Origin: Enterococcus raffinosus
GTDB taxonomy: Bacteria; Bacillota; Bacilli; Lactobacillales; Enterococcaceae
DNA length: 64,000 nucleotides
NCBI RefSeq assembly: GCF_001886185.1
Contig: NZ_JXLA01000003.1
Coordinates: 112,142 to 176,141, forward strand
Reading direction: 5' to 3'
Below are positions 1-8,615 of the stretch, in pieces. The notes below the pieces were generated by a model. It saw only the letters and a list, made by a program, of their open reading frames with translations. It did no database searches and had not been told where the DNA came from. Numbering within the stretch: the stretch's first letter is position 1; the number at the start of each line of letters is the position of its first letter. The translations under genes were made by a program, and so were the position numbers.

Positions 1-1143
1 ACAAAATTTGCTGAAATATTTGGTCCAAGAGAGACGACACAATATTTTTCTCCTGGTCGAATCAATTTGATCGGTGAGCATACGGATTACAATGGCGGGC
101 ATGTCTTCCCCGCTTCAATCACTTATGGAACCTATGGCGTCGCAGCACCTCGTGAAGATAAAAAAGTGTTGGTTTATTCGACAAATTTTGATGATATCGG
201 TGTGATTTCCTTCGATATTGACCATTTAGAGTACGATAAAAAAGACAATTGGGCGAATTATGTAAAGGGCATGGTCTTAAAACTAAAAGAAGGACATACG
301 ATTGATCATGGCTTTGAACTGTTAGTCGAAGGAACGATTCCAAATGGTGCCGGCCTTTCTAGCAGTGCCTCACTAGAATTATTGGTTGGCGTGATGCTGG
401 AGGACTTATTTGATCTGAAAACGGATCGACTTGAATTGGTTCAAACAGGAAAAAAAGTCGAAAATGAATTTATTGGTGTAAACTCTGGTATCATGGATCA
501 ATTTGCCATTGGATTTGGTGACGTGGATCAGGCCATTTTATTAGATACCAACACATTGAAATACGAAATGGTCCCAGTGAAACTCGATGGGTACGCCGTT
601 GTCATCATGAACACCAACAAACGCCGTGAACTAGCGGACTCTAAATACAATGAGCGCCGCAGCGAATGTGAGGAAGCCCTTGCTCGTCTACAAAGAAACT
701 TAGACATCCAGTCTTTAGGTGAACTAGATGTGGCAACTTTTGAAGCAAATAGCTCTTTAATTGCCGACGATACTTTAACTCGCCGAGCACGCCACGCGGT
801 AACTGAAAATCAACGAACCTTAGAAGCTAAGGCTGAATTGGAAAAAGGAAATCTAGCAGCTTTTGGAAAACTGCTCAATGCCTCTCATCATTCTCTGCGT
901 TATGACTACGAAGTTACTGGAATCGAACTAGATACACTCGTTGATACCGCGCAGGCACAAGAAGGTGTACTTGGTGCTCGCATGACCGGTGCAGGATTCG
1001 GAGGATGTGCAATCGCCTTAGTCAAAGAAGAAAATATTGCCACCTTCAAAAACAATGTCTATGACGTGTATCTAAAAATTGTCGGCTATGCCCCAGATTT
1101 TTATGTCGCCCATATTGGCAGCGGAACAACAAAAATTGGATAA
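1..1143 (+). CDS. galK: galactokinase (5' end outside window)
   Basis: Phosphorylates galactose to galactose 1-phosphate, first step of the Leloir pathway, in the cytoplasm. The reading frame is open from base 1, so the true start lies upstream; 380 residues are visible, and with about 380-390 usual for the family only about ten should be missing. Seen: the galactokinase signature [13 protein letters not shown] near the N-terminus, the GHMP-kinase ATP loop [13 protein letters not shown] around residue 115, and the C-terminal glycine motif [13 protein letters not shown]. It ends just before a strong terminator, so it is a single gene or the last gene of a gal operon. Assignment is very secure. 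Confidence 0.96.
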   Translation, partial: TKFAEIFGPRETTQYFSPGRINLIGEHTDYNGGHVFPASITYGTYGVAAPREDKKVLVYSTNFDDIGVISFDIDHLEYDKKDNWANYVKGMVLKLKEGHTIDHGFELLVEGTIPNGAGLSSSASLELLVGVMLEDLFDLKTDRLELVQTGKKVENEFIGVNSGIMDQFAIGFGDVDQAILLDTNTLKYEMVPVKLDGYAVVIMNTNKRRELADSKYNERRSECEEALARLQRNLDIQSLGELDVATFEANSSLIADDTLTRRARHAVTENQRTLEAKAELEKGNLAAFGKLLNASHHSLRYDYEVTGIELDTLVDTAQAQEGVLGARMTGAGFGGCAIALVKEENIATFKNNVYDVYLKIVGYAPDFYVAHIGSGTTKIG

Positions 1144-1157
1144 TTACTCCCCAAAAA

Positions 1158-1200
1158 GAAACTCCCCCATCTATTTTAGGTAGGGGAGTTTCAACGTTTT
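1158..1200 (+). terminator. terminator after galK
   Basis: Stem GAAACTCCCC (1158-1167) pairs with GGGGAGTTTC (1183-1192), followed by a T-rich stretch. It closes the galK transcript. Confidence 0.85.
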
Positions 1201-1286
1201 TGAGGATATCACTTACATTTTTGTCACACTTACCTTTTCTTAATTATTTTTTTATATGATATTAAAAAATTATGGAGGTATTTTTA

Positions 1287-1484
1287 GTGAAGAAGTATGG
1301 ATTATCCTTCTTATTTCTTTTTTTAAGCATTTTATTATTTTCACTTTCTACCCTTATTGGTTCTTATATTGATTCCAATGGTATGCTGATTGAGCCCGCA
1401 TTCTTTTGCATCCCTTTTGGTTTTTTCTTGCTTATACTATCTATTTTTGCCGCGATTTACGCATTCACTAAGCAAAAATTTTAA
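1287..1484 (+). CDS. small two-span membrane protein, unknown
   Basis: A 65-residue hydrophobic protein with two predicted membrane spans separated by a short polar loop and a basic C-terminus. I chose the GTG at 1287 because a TGGAGG ribosome site sits at 1273-1278; the in-frame ATG at 1272 overlaps that site and has none of its own. It lies alone between two terminators, so it should be a monocistronic gene. I recognise no family. Confidence 0.6.
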   Translation: MKKYGLSFLFLFLSILLFSLSTLIGSYIDSNGMLIEPAFFCIPFGFFLLILSIFAAIYAFTKQKF

Positions 1485-1487
1485 AAC

Positions 1488-1530
1488 GACGCTCTCACAA
1501 GACTGCAGTTTTGTAAGAGCGTCATTTTTT
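1488..1530 (+). terminator. terminator
   Basis: GACGCTCTCACAA pairs with TTGTAAGAGCGTC (ends at 1523) and is followed by six T. It closes the small membrane gene. Confidence 0.85.
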
Positions 1531-1623
1531 ATCAGCGAAGCAGTTTCACTTGATTGCCTTTAAATGTGTGTCGCTGGATTTTCTTTTTTACTTAAGCTAT
1601 CATTTCTTTAAAAAGGTGATATT

Positions 1624-2094
1624 ATGGATTTTTTTATTGATTTATGCGGTCTTCTAGGTGTATGGCTTTTGTTTACGTTTCCTCTTTATCAAGCCTGTCT
1701 GGAGTTATCTGCTCAAGCTATTGCCTTTAAAAAGCAAGTAACTTCAAAAATAGCAAGTAAAAAAATTTCTCCCTTATACTGGATTTTTCCGCCTCTCAAA
1801 ATCCACAAAGAGAAAAATAGAGCTGTGTGTATTTTTAAAAGCTTGCATCTAAGTGATGACACATTACGTCAAATGCTGCTTTATTTTGACAAAGCGACTG
1901 CTTGGTTTTATGTTTCTCTTGCAGGATTACTCAATAGTATTTATTTTTCCTATGACTTATTTGAAAAGTATCATCCAATGCATCCGAGTTTCTTCTTTCT
2001 ATTTCTATTTTGCATGATAGTTTTTTGTATTTTGAACGTTATCTATCGAATGGATCAAAAACGGATTCAGAAAAAAATAAACTCTCTAAAGTAA
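1624..2094 (+). CDS. membrane protein, unknown (156 aa)
   Basis: Starts ATG behind AAAGGTGAT. One hydrophobic segment lies near the N-terminus (about residues 5-25), then a basic cytoplasmic-looking middle rich in Lys, then two C-terminal hydrophobic segments (about 92-112 and 122-142) and a basic tail. No motif or family recognised. It precedes a small soluble gene with about 120 bp between them. Confidence 0.6.
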   Translation: MDFFIDLCGLLGVWLLFTFPLYQACLELSAQAIAFKKQVTSKIASKKISPLYWIFPPLKIHKEKNRAVCIFKSLHLSDDTLRQMLLYFDKATAWFYVSLAGLLNSIYFSYDLFEKYHPMHPSFFFLFLFCMIVFCILNVIYRMDQKRIQKKINSLK

Positions 2095-2216
2095 CTATAG
2101 TTTTATTAAGTTTGATTATTAGAATTTTTTTCAAATTTGTGGTATATTTAATGATGGAATTTCGTTATGAACGTTTTAGTTGCCTTTCGTCACTAAATGA
2201 GAAAGGAGAATGCTCT

Positions 2217-2366
2217 ATGACATTCACTAACAACAAATTGGAATACCGCGTAACTTTAGATACTAACTTAAATCTATTTATCGTTTTCGACAAACAAGAC
2301 GAAAACAAATTTGCGACAGGTACGACAATTGAAAATGCAGTACAAGAATTAGCAAAAATCGCATAA
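2217..2366 (+). CDS. 49-aa protein, paralogue of the gene at 53832
   Basis: Small soluble protein with a GAAAGGAGA ribosome site directly upstream of ATG 2217. Pattern: an N-terminal beta-type segment (YRVTLD...LFIVFD), a Gly-Thr turn (FATGTTIE) and a C-terminal helix (NAVQELAKIA). The protein encoded at 53832-53978 matches it along its whole length, including YRVTxD, xxFIVx, GTxITIExA and the helix. The layout loosely resembles half of a HicB-type antitoxin fold (GxTxEEA motif), but no toxin gene is adjacent. Function unknown. Both copies are followed by the same TAAGGAG motif and a tiny ORF. Confidence 0.7.
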   Translation: MTFTNNKLEYRVTLDTNLNLFIVFDKQDENKFATGTTIENAVQELAKIA

Positions 2367-2382
2367 GGAGTGTAATTCTCTA

Positions 2383-2406
2383 ATGGACAATTACTGTTCG
2401 TACTGA
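2383..2406 (+). other. possible 7-codon ORF in a conserved downstream motif
   Basis: After the stop codon the bases TAAGGAGTG lead, about 12 nt on, to ATG and a seven-codon frame (M D N Y C S Y, stop). The paralogous locus at 53976-54014 has the same arrangement. It may be a translated micropeptide or just an RNA motif; there is no direct evidence for translation. Confidence 0.25.
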
Positions 2407-2447
2407 AAGCATCTACTGTAAACAACGGTGGGTGCTTATTTTTTTGC
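2407..2447 (+). terminator. terminator
   Basis: AAGCATCTAC pairs with GTGGGTGCTT (with G-U pairs), followed by a run of T at 2438-2445. Confidence 0.7.
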
Positions 2448-2534
2448 TTCTGGAATTGTTGTTTCTACCTTTCCTACTGATTTTGCTGAAATTATAAAGT
2501 GAGATAATGTATAATAAAATCGGAGGTGGTTATT

Positions 2535-2792
2535 ATGTTAACGAAAGATATTGTTGCTTTTGCCCTTTGTGCACTAGGTGCTATTTTAGGCGCCTATACA
2601 ATTGCTTTGTCGGAAAAAAGACCCTCTTTATTTCAAATGCTCGCTGCGTGCTTCTTTTCTGGCGGATCATTGGTATTTTATTACTATTACTTCGAAAGCT
2701 TCCAGTCACCTTTCCTACCTATTTTGTATTACACAGTTGTAATTGGTTCTGCTATTTTATTTTCACGATTCAAAGACAAATCAAAGACGTAG
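2535..2792 (+). CDS. small membrane protein, unknown (85 aa)
   Basis: Starts at ATG 2535 with GGAGGTGG six bases upstream; an in-frame GTG at 2526 lies inside that ribosome site. Three hydrophobic segments are visible (about residues 5-24, 35-52 and 59-77), ending in the basic tail FKDKSKT. It stands in a series of individually terminated small genes. No family recognised. Confidence 0.6.
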   Translation: MLTKDIVAFALCALGAILGAYTIALSEKRPSLFQMLAACFFSGGSLVFYYYYFESFQSPFLPILYYTVVIGSAILFSRFKDKSKT

Positions 2793-2822
2793 TCATCCAA
2801 AAAAACTGGATGGACTTTTTTA
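2791..2822 (+). terminator. terminator
   Basis: CATCCA pairs with TGGATG around an A-rich loop, followed by six T. Confidence 0.65.
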
Positions 2823-2951
2823 CATTAGTTCTTGGATTTCGTTCTAAAGTCCTATTCCAGCTAATTTTTTTAACATGTATACTTATATTAAGGAAAATTG
2901 CTAAAACCACCAGCATTTTATCCTAACTATTTTAGTATAGGAGACGATTAC

Positions 2952-3131
2952 ATGAAGTGGATAAACCAAGTAAAACCTAATGGCTTTTTTTACATCGGAA
3001 TCCTCATTATGATACTTAATGTCGTTTTTTGGGACTGCAGCTTTTTGCTAATGATGATTGGTTCTGCGCTTGTCTTCTTTTCTGATACGATTACAAATTC
3101 AATGAATAGCTACTTAAAAGCCGATGATTAA
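2952..3131 (+). CDS. small membrane protein, unknown (59 aa)
   Basis: ATG 2952 follows AGGAGACGATTAC. Two adjacent hydrophobic segments (about residues 12-27 and 30-43) suggest a hairpin in the membrane. The stop codon is inside the terminator stem at 3116-3147. Unknown function. Confidence 0.5.
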   Translation: MKWINQVKPNGFFYIGILIMILNVVFWDCSFLLMMIGSALVFFSDTITNSMNSYLKADD

Positions 3132-3147
3132 TGATTGGCTTTTTTTA
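3116..3147 (+). terminator. terminator overlapping a stop codon
   Basis: AAAAGCC pairs with GGCTTTTT around GATGATTAATGATT; T7 follows. Confidence 0.7.
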
Positions 3148-3180
3148 TTGTGCTATACTTGTCAAAAAACGGAGTTCTTT

Positions 3181-3615
3181 ATGATTAAGGAATTTGAAAA
3201 ATTACCTGCGGATGACCTTGATAAAATTGCTGACATTTGGCTGAAGAGTAATTTGTCCGCCCATCATTTTATTGACGCAAGCTATTGGCTAGAAGACAAT
3301 TACGCCTATGTTAAGGAAGCCTTCCTAACTGCAGATATTTATTTGTATTATTACGAGAATGAAATTGTTGGATTTCTTGGGATCATCGATCATTACATTG
3401 CAGGCATATTTCTGCTGGAAGAATTCCAGTCGCTTGGAATCGGGACGCAATTACTTAAAAAAGTACAGTCTGAATACACAAAGCTTGGCTTACATGTATA
3501 CGAAAAAAATAGTCATGCGGTTCAATTTTATCTGAAAAATGAGTTTATCATTCAAAAAAAAGCGTTGGATATAAATACAAACGAGATTGAATTATTTATG
3601 GAATGGACGGCCTAA
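3181..3615 (+). CDS. GNAT-family N-acetyltransferase
   Basis: A 144-residue protein of usual GNAT length. The acetyl-CoA binding loop is visible as QSLGIGTQLLKK (about residue 82-93), followed by the typical C-terminal features VYEKNSHAVQFYLKNEF. Start ATG 3181 has GGAGTTC just upstream; the longer frame would run back into the preceding terminator. The acetylated substrate is not predictable; the N-terminus resembles the YjaB/PhnO-like single-domain acetyltransferases. Confidence 0.85.
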   Translation: MIKEFEKLPADDLDKIADIWLKSNLSAHHFIDASYWLEDNYAYVKEAFLTADIYLYYYENEIVGFLGIIDHYIAGIFLLEEFQSLGIGTQLLKKVQSEYTKLGLHVYEKNSHAVQFYLKNEFIIQKKALDINTNEIELFMEWTA

Positions 3616-3640
3616 TCTTGGATTAGCTGTCCATTTTTTC
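3604..3640 (+). terminator. terminator
   Basis: GGACGGCCTAATC and GATTAGCTGTCC form an imperfect stem around TTG, followed by six T. It begins inside the end of the acetyltransferase gene. Confidence 0.65.
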
Positions 3641-3736
3641 ATTTTGCAATCTTCCCACAGATATAGTCAGTATTTGGAGCCTCTATTTTGACCTCAGGGA
3701 AATCTAGGAATATACTCCCAGAAAGAGGTGTTCACA

Positions 3737-3913
3737 ATGAATTTGAGAGATTTCAACAATATGTACACTTATTTGGCGATTTCCTATTTTTTTGTCTCAC
3801 TTTTTTTCGCCTTTCAGGATGGAAAAATACTTAAATTAGCAAGCTTCTTTTTTCTTATTTCTTTCGGTATCAATGCCTTTAAAGCAATAAAGGCAGCGCA
3901 AAATCGACAATAA
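3737..3913 (+). CDS. small membrane protein, unknown (58 aa)
   Basis: Starts at ATG 3737 behind AAAGAGGTG. One or two hydrophobic segments, with the C-terminus ending in a basic/polar helix (KAIKAAQNRQ). No family recognised. It lies upstream of a DUF308-type membrane protein with an 94-bp gap. Confidence 0.5.
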   Translation: MNLRDFNNMYTYLAISYFFVSLFFAFQDGKILKLASFFFLISFGINAFKAIKAAQNRQ

Positions 3914-4007
3914 TTTGGGGACTCTCCTTGAAATAGAATTTTATCTGATCATTTTCTTTTCATATTTTTTCAGAAAGTGATAAGATTTTCTCAAGGAGGT
4001 GAAAGAA

Positions 4008-4526
4008 ATGGAAAGAAAATCTAGCTTTAGTTGGCCTTATTTTCTAATGGGCATCCTTTTTATTCTCGTTGCTTTAGCCTCATTTAGAGATCCCCAAAGC
4101 AGCTTACTTGCAATTGTTTATATTTTTGCGCTTTCCGCAATTTTAAAAGGTGTCTTCGAATTATTCTTTAGACGGAAAATCCATGAATTTACAAATCAAA
4201 AATCAACACTTTTAATCGTTCTCGGTGTCTTTGATTTATTGGTTGGTATTTTCTTCTTATTTAATATCTCTGCCGGATTAATCGCTTTGCCTTTTGTCTT
4301 TGCGATTTGGTTCTTAGTTGATTCTATCGTGGCTCTATTGACCGCAGGAATTTATAGGCTTGAGAGTACGGGGTATTACTGGTTCCACATCATTCTTAAT
4401 GTCATCGGAGTTATTCTAGGTTTCATGCTTTTATTTAACCCAGTAACTTCAGCATTAACACTCGCTTTCTTAGTCGGCTTCTACTTTATGATGGCTGGTA
4501 TATCACTGATCGCCTATGCATTTTAA
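4008..4526 (+). CDS. HdeD/DUF308-family membrane protein
   Basis: A 172-residue protein with six hydrophobic segments arranged as three hairpins, typical of the HdeD/DUF308 family, whose E. coli member contributes to acid resistance. Family hallmarks seen are the first span ending in FRDPQSSLLAI and the repeated LxGIxxL/FNPVTSALTLAFLVGFYF patterns. ATG 4008 is chosen because AAGGAGGTGA sits at 3993-4002; the in-frame GTG at 3999 overlaps it. Role in this organism is inferred from the family only. Confidence 0.8.
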   Translation: MERKSSFSWPYFLMGILFILVALASFRDPQSSLLAIVYIFALSAILKGVFELFFRRKIHEFTNQKSTLLIVLGVFDLLVGIFFLFNISAGLIALPFVFAIWFLVDSIVALLTAGIYRLESTGYYWFHIILNVIGVILGFMLLFNPVTSALTLAFLVGFYFMMAGISLIAYAF

Positions 4527-4534
4527 GAACTTTA

Positions 4535-4566
4535 ACTGGAGACGCTATCGTCTCTAGTTTTTTATT
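4535..4566 (+). terminator. terminator
   Basis: ACTGGAGACG pairs with CGTCTCTAGT around CTAT, followed by T6. Confidence 0.85.
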
Positions 4567-4656
4567 GTTTTGAAGCGGCATAAATTTTTTATTTCTGAAA
4601 ATCTCCTTAATGATTTGTGCTAAAATGATAAGACATTATTTATTTAGGAGGTTCCA

Positions 4657-5548
4657 ATGAAAAAAGAATCTGGATTGACTTATGGGTTTGGCGCGTATAT
4701 TATTTGGGGCATCCTGCCGCTTTATTGGAAATTATTAGGAAACGTCGGTGCTGTCGATATTTTATTTTACCGAATTATTTGGTCGTTGATTTTTATGACT
4801 CTCTACTTAGTCATATTACGAAAAATCCCCTTGTTTATCAAAGAGGTCACAGAGCTTCTGAAGAGCCGACGCAATACGTTAGCGATCATAATCGCCGCTA
4901 TCTTTATTTCATTAAACTGGGGAATCTATATCTATACCGTGTCGATTGGTCAAGTGCAGCAGGCTAGTCTCGGATACTATATTAATCCATTGTTGAATGT
5001 ACTGGCAGGTGCACTCTATCTAAAAGAACCGCTATCTAAACAGGCAAAGCTTGCTAGTCTTTCCGCATTAACAGGGGTAGTGCTGCTGACGATTCAAACA
5101 GGTGTTTTTCCTTTCAATTCGATCTTCTTGGCCGCTAGCTTCTGCCTATATGGCCTAACAAAAAAAACAACTGAAGTTAAGTGCGGCTACTAGTATTACT
5201 TTGGAAACCTTGATTATCGCGCCTTTTGGATTGATTTATTTATTCTTTCTTTCACCCACGGGATTTATGAACTACTCGTTAAACACAAATTTATTATTGA
5301 TAGGTGCCGGCATCGTTACGGCGATTCCTTTACTGCTTTTTGCAACGGCCGTAAAAAAATTATCTTACATCACTCTTGGCTTCCTACAATATGTTAATCC
5401 TACCATTATGCTAGCAATGGCCATCTTTTTATTTCATGAACCGTATGCCTTACCCCAATTCATCGCTTTTGCCTTTATCTGGTTAGGTATTCTTATTTTT
5501 GTATTAGGCAATCTTATTGACTCACGAAAAAAAGGGATCCGCTTATAA
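4657..5548 (+). pseudogene. rarD: RarD-type EamA transporter, frameshifted
   Basis: RarD proteins are ten-span EamA/DMT permeases (chloramphenicol-sensitivity protein family). The first 178 codons (from ATG 4657, behind GGAGG) give the typical start (LTYGFGAYIIWGILPLYWK) and middle (SLGYYINPLLNVL). After an A8 tract at 5160-5167 the frame hits a stop at 5191. Removing one A restores a continuous protein (KKQLKLSAATSITLETL), and the rest of RarD (LGFLQYVNPTIMLAMAIFLF) continues to 5548. Restored length is close to the usual 295-300 residues. Either a real homopolymer frameshift, possibly reversible, or a base-calling error. Confidence 0.85.
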
Positions 5549-5570
5549 TAGGCGATCCCTTTCTTTTTAC
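5531..5570 (+). terminator. terminator after rarD
   Basis: AAAGGGATC pairs with GATCCCTTT across the stop codon; T5 follows. Confidence 0.75.
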
Positions 5571-5590
5571 TCTGTTTTCAAGCAGATGTT

Positions 5591-5755
5591 TTAATAATTA
5601 AACTCATGCACGACTTCTCCTGATTTAAATACTTTACTTGCTTTGACTATTCCATAATTCGTTGCATAACAGAGCGCCTCCCGATGTGTCTCAAACGTTT
5701 CCTCGATCATTTCCCCTACGATCGTTTTCACCTGAACTACATATTGATACTCCAT
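5591..5755 (-). CDS. small soluble protein, unknown (54 aa)
   Basis: A mixed alpha/beta small protein (MEYQYVVQVKTIVGEM...) without membrane segments, containing THREALCYATNYG. I placed the start at the ATG whose complement is 5753-5755 because GGGGA lies just upstream; the in-frame ATG ten codons earlier has no ribosome site. No family recognised. Confidence 0.5.
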   Translation of the reverse strand: MEYQYVVQVKTIVGEMIEETFETHREALCYATNYGIVKASKVFKSGEVVHEFNY

Positions 5756-6026
5756 ATTTCGTCCCCATTTCTTTTCAACCATCATCTACTTAAAACGTCA
5801 ACTAGTTTATATTTTTATCATACCTAGCTTTTCTTAGAGATTCAATAACATATGTTATATTTCCTAACATAATAGTAAAGTTTTTTCAAAAAGAAGACAA
5901 CCAACGTCACATTTAGTTACATGGTTATGACTTGTACTCAAAAAGGAGCTTGTGAGAGAAGTGGCCAGTTTCAAAAAATTTCGGCTTATTTCCCCGAAGA
6001 ATTGGCTTATGGAACACCGTTTATTC
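5756..6026. other. non-coding stretch with small inverted repeats
   Basis: AT-rich intergenic DNA upstream of the minus-strand small gene. It holds the palindrome AACATATGTT (5848-5857) and an inverted repeat TATGTTA/TAACATA (5851-5857 and 5865-5871), which could be an operator for the small gene. A GTG-started 57-codon frame at 5952 was considered and rejected. Confidence 0.4.
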
Positions 6027-6062
6027 AAAAAAAGAGGTGTGACAGGTCTTTTGTCACACCTC
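6027..6062 (-). terminator. terminator of the dehydrogenase gene
   Basis: GAGGTGTGACA (6034-6044) pairs perfectly with TGTCACACCTC (6052-6062); on the minus strand the stem is followed by a T7 run (complement of 6027-6033). Confidence 0.85.
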
Positions 6063-6074
6063 CTCACAGAAGAT

Positions 6075-6974
6075 TTAGTTATTCTTTTGAAATTCTTCGA
6101 TATTTTGGATTACTTTTTGCGCTAAACGTACTTTTGCCATTGAGGTTAGACCTGCATTTGTTTTACCTGCAAAAACATTCGGCAACCCAATCACTTCCTC
6201 ACCCAAACCAGCTTCAGTATCACTGAAAGCATAGTTTCCTGGCTGGTCTAACCATTTTCTTAGTGCAGATACCTCGTGTGAAGGAGCAATCGAAACATTC
6301 ATCAAAATTTTCCCATTGCCAAATTTTTGAAATACTGCTTCATCTAATAAAACGACATTTTTATTCAAACATGTAATTAAAATATCTACTTCGTCTAACA
6401 GCTTATCCAAAGGCAAGTACGCCATTCCGACTTCTTCTTCCATTTCAGGTTTACGCGTTCGACTATAGTAATTGACATCCATCCCAAAGAAATTCATTGT
6501 TCGCGCTAGTAAACTGCCGACGGTGCCCATTCCAACAATCCCGACTTTCACATCTGTCAGTTCCATAGGTTCATCTTTCCACATCGCTGATCCACGTCCT
6601 TGTAATAAACGAACCAATTCGCTGATCGCGTATTCTTTTACGCCTTCATCCCCGTAATCCCGTACACCTGTTACAACGATTCCTTTCTTCTCCGCGTGAC
6701 GAATATCAACATTTGCATTTTCTGGTGCATACAAACTTGCGCAAATTCCGATATAGCGAATGTTGGGACAAGCATCCAAAACTTCCTTATCAATAAAACT
6801 TGTAAAGCTTAACATTACACAATCTGCATCACCGATACGGTCAATGATGACTGCGGACTCAGTTGGAATATCTTCATAAAAAATCGCTTCTTCCGCAAAT
6901 TCCTTTAACTTTTCATCCCATTCCGGCAATAACTTGGTTGGTTCGATTGCCACCATCTTCTTAAATTTTATCAT
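6075..6974 (-). CDS. D-2-hydroxyacid dehydrogenase-like protein, catalytic residues atypical
   Basis: A 299-residue NAD-binding protein of the D-2-hydroxyacid dehydrogenase family: N-terminal catalytic lobe, then a Rossmann nucleotide loop GIVGMGTVGSLLA (about residues 145-157) and SRTRKP after beta-2. The start has AGGAGG eight bases upstream. The family motif NxxRG, which carries the substrate-binding Arg, reads NVSIAPSHEVSAL here, and no His is present where PH is expected near the C-terminus (VFAGKTNAGLT). Thus the Arg and His of the usual Arg-Glu-His set appear to be missing. It may use another substrate or have lost dehydrogenase activity. Stand-alone transcription unit. Confidence 0.75.
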   Translation of the reverse strand: MIKFKKMVAIEPTKLLPEWDEKLKEFAEEAIFYEDIPTESAVIIDRIGDADCVMLSFTSFIDKEVLDACPNIRYIGICASLYAPENANVDIRHAEKKGIVVTGVRDYGDEGVKEYAISELVRLLQGRGSAMWKDEPMELTDVKVGIVGMGTVGSLLARTMNFFGMDVNYYSRTRKPEMEEEVGMAYLPLDKLLDEVDILITCLNKNVVLLDEAVFQKFGNGKILMNVSIAPSHEVSALRKWLDQPGNYAFSDTEAGLGEEVIGLPNVFAGKTNAGLTSMAKVRLAQKVIQNIEEFQKNN

Positions 6975-7117
6975 GTCAGCCTCCTAGATAATCGTATTCA
7001 CTTCATGATACGACCTGTGAATTTTCACGTCAACGAAAATCAATTATCGAAAGGAATAGCTGCTTATTTGAGAGCCTTCCTTGGTATTCTGCTTCGTTTA
7101 ATAACGATTTTCTTCCT

Positions 7118-7149
7118 ATAATAAAACACCGATAAAATTTTACCGGTGT
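7118..7149 (-). terminator. terminator of the PTS operon
   Basis: On the minus strand ACACCGGTAAAATTTTATCGGTGT forms a stem and is followed by TTTATT. It lies just after the EIICB stop. Confidence 0.7.
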
Positions 7150-7156
7150 CATGCTT

Positions 7157-8602
7157 TTACTCTTTCGTTTTAGCTGCAACGATTTCATCGACTAATTGGT
7201 CGATTGCTGGATCCTGCAAATAATTCTTCAACGTAACTATGGTCATTTGTGGATGTGCCTTACGGGTCCGTTCTTCTAAGTCTCGATGAACGACCACCAT
7301 GTCACTATCTTTCGGTACGTCTTCGATTCGATAATTTTTGACTTCGATATCGGTGATGCCCGCTTTTTGCAATTTTTTCTTAAAGGTAGTCGCTCCCATC
7401 GCACTGCTGCCCATTCCCGCATCACAAGCAAAGGATACCTTTCTCAAGTTTGCGATTATACTGTTCGCAGACTTGCTGCTTTCACTATTTAGTAACTCTT
7501 TTCCTTCTGATTTCATTGCTTTTGATTTTTGAACAGATTCTTCAAAACTTTCATCCTCGTCGGAAGTCTTATCTGCCTTCAAAATCACCGCAGTGACTAA
7601 GAACGAAACAACTGTTGCGATAGCTACTCCTGCAATCACTCCAAAGAAATTGCCGCGAGGCGTCAAAGCGAGATAAGAAAAAATGGAGCCGGGACTTGGT
7701 CCAGCAACTAATCCCACATTCAACAATTGGAAAGTCAGCGTCCCAGCCATTCCCCCTGCAATCATTGCCAAAATAGTAATCGGTTTCATCAACACGTATG
7801 GAAAATACATTTCATGAATCCCACCGAAGAAATGGATGATGATCGCTCCAGGTGCTGTTCGTTTCGCTACTTTCTTTCCAAAGAAAGAATAGGCTAAAAG
7901 TAAGCCTAAACCTGGTCCAGGGTTGGATGCCACCATGAAATAAATGGATTTTCCAGCTTCTAAGGTTTGCTGCATTCCTAATGGATAATAGACTCCTTGG
8001 TCGATTACATTGTTCAAAAACAACACTTTTGCCGGCTCATTGATCAACGAAAGCAACGGAAGGAACCCCGTCGAAACTAACGCTTCAATCGCGCTCGTTA
8101 CAAATTGATTCGCCGATTGGATCGTTGGGCCGATCACCAAATAAGACAAACACATCAAAATAAAACCAATAATACCAATCGAAAAATTGTTCACGACCAT
8201 TTCAAAGCCTGCAGGGATTTTTCCATCTAGAAAGTCATCCGTTTTCTTCATGATCCAACCGCCCAATGGTCCAATCACCATGGCCCCCATGAACATCGGG
8301 ATATCTGAACCGATAATCAAACCGATGGTTCCAATAGAACCCAATACTGCACCACGATGACCTCCAATCATGCGGCCGCCAGTATATGCTAGTAGTAATG
8401 GCAATAAGTAACTAACCGTCGGACTAACCAATTCATTTAATGATTCATTTGGAAACCAACCTGTTGGAATGAACAACGCGGTCGCGATCCCCCATGCAAT
8501 AAATGCGCCGATGTTTGGTAAAACCATATTCGTTAAAAATCCGCCAAATGCCTGGACTCTCGCCCGCATTGATACTTGTTTCCCTTCATTCGTTACATCC
8601 AT
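7157..8602 (-). CDS. PTS mannitol-family EIICB component
   Basis: Membrane permease and phosphoryl-transfer subunit that imports and phosphorylates a hexitol. 481 residues: mannitol-type EIIC (about 1-345) with GGHRGAVLGSIGTIGLIIG, GADMPMF-like SDIPMFMGAMVIGPLGGW and FGGIHEMYFPYVLMKP; then an acidic linker; then a EIIB domain with the phosphocysteine loop SFACDAGMGSSAMGA (about residue 405). The EIIA domain is a separate upstream gene. Last gene of a five-gene operon; start has AAGGAGAG. Mannitol is the family default, but the operon context suggests the true substrate may be another polyol. Confidence 0.88.
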   Translation of the reverse strand: MDVTNEGKQVSMRARVQAFGGFLTNMVLPNIGAFIAWGIATALFIPTGWFPNESLNELVSPTVSYLLPLLLAYTGGRMIGGHRGAVLGSIGTIGLIIGSDIPMFMGAMVIGPLGGWIMKKTDDFLDGKIPAGFEMVVNNFSIGIIGFILMCLSYLVIGPTIQSANQFVTSAIEALVSTGFLPLLSLINEPAKVLFLNNVIDQGVYYPLGMQQTLEAGKSIYFMVASNPGPGLGLLLAYSFFGKKVAKRTAPGAIIIHFFGGIHEMYFPYVLMKPITILAMIAGGMAGTLTFQLLNVGLVAGPSPGSIFSYLALTPRGNFFGVIAGVAIATVVSFLVTAVILKADKTSDEDESFEESVQKSKAMKSEGKELLNSESSKSANSIIANLRKVSFACDAGMGSSAMGATTFKKKLQKAGITDIEVKNYRIEDVPKDSDMVVVHRDLEERTRKAHPQMTIVTLKNYLQDPAIDQLVDEIVAAKTKE

Positions 8603-8615
8603 TTCCTTCTCTCCT

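Noticed and set aside
2217..2366. Toxin-antitoxin module with the 49-residue protein as antitoxin
   Set aside because: No toxin-sized partner gene overlaps or adjoins either copy; only a weak fold resemblance.
5952..6125. GTG-started 57-codon frame behind AAGGAG
   Set aside because: It runs through the dehydrogenase terminator and antisense into that gene; protein composition looks random.
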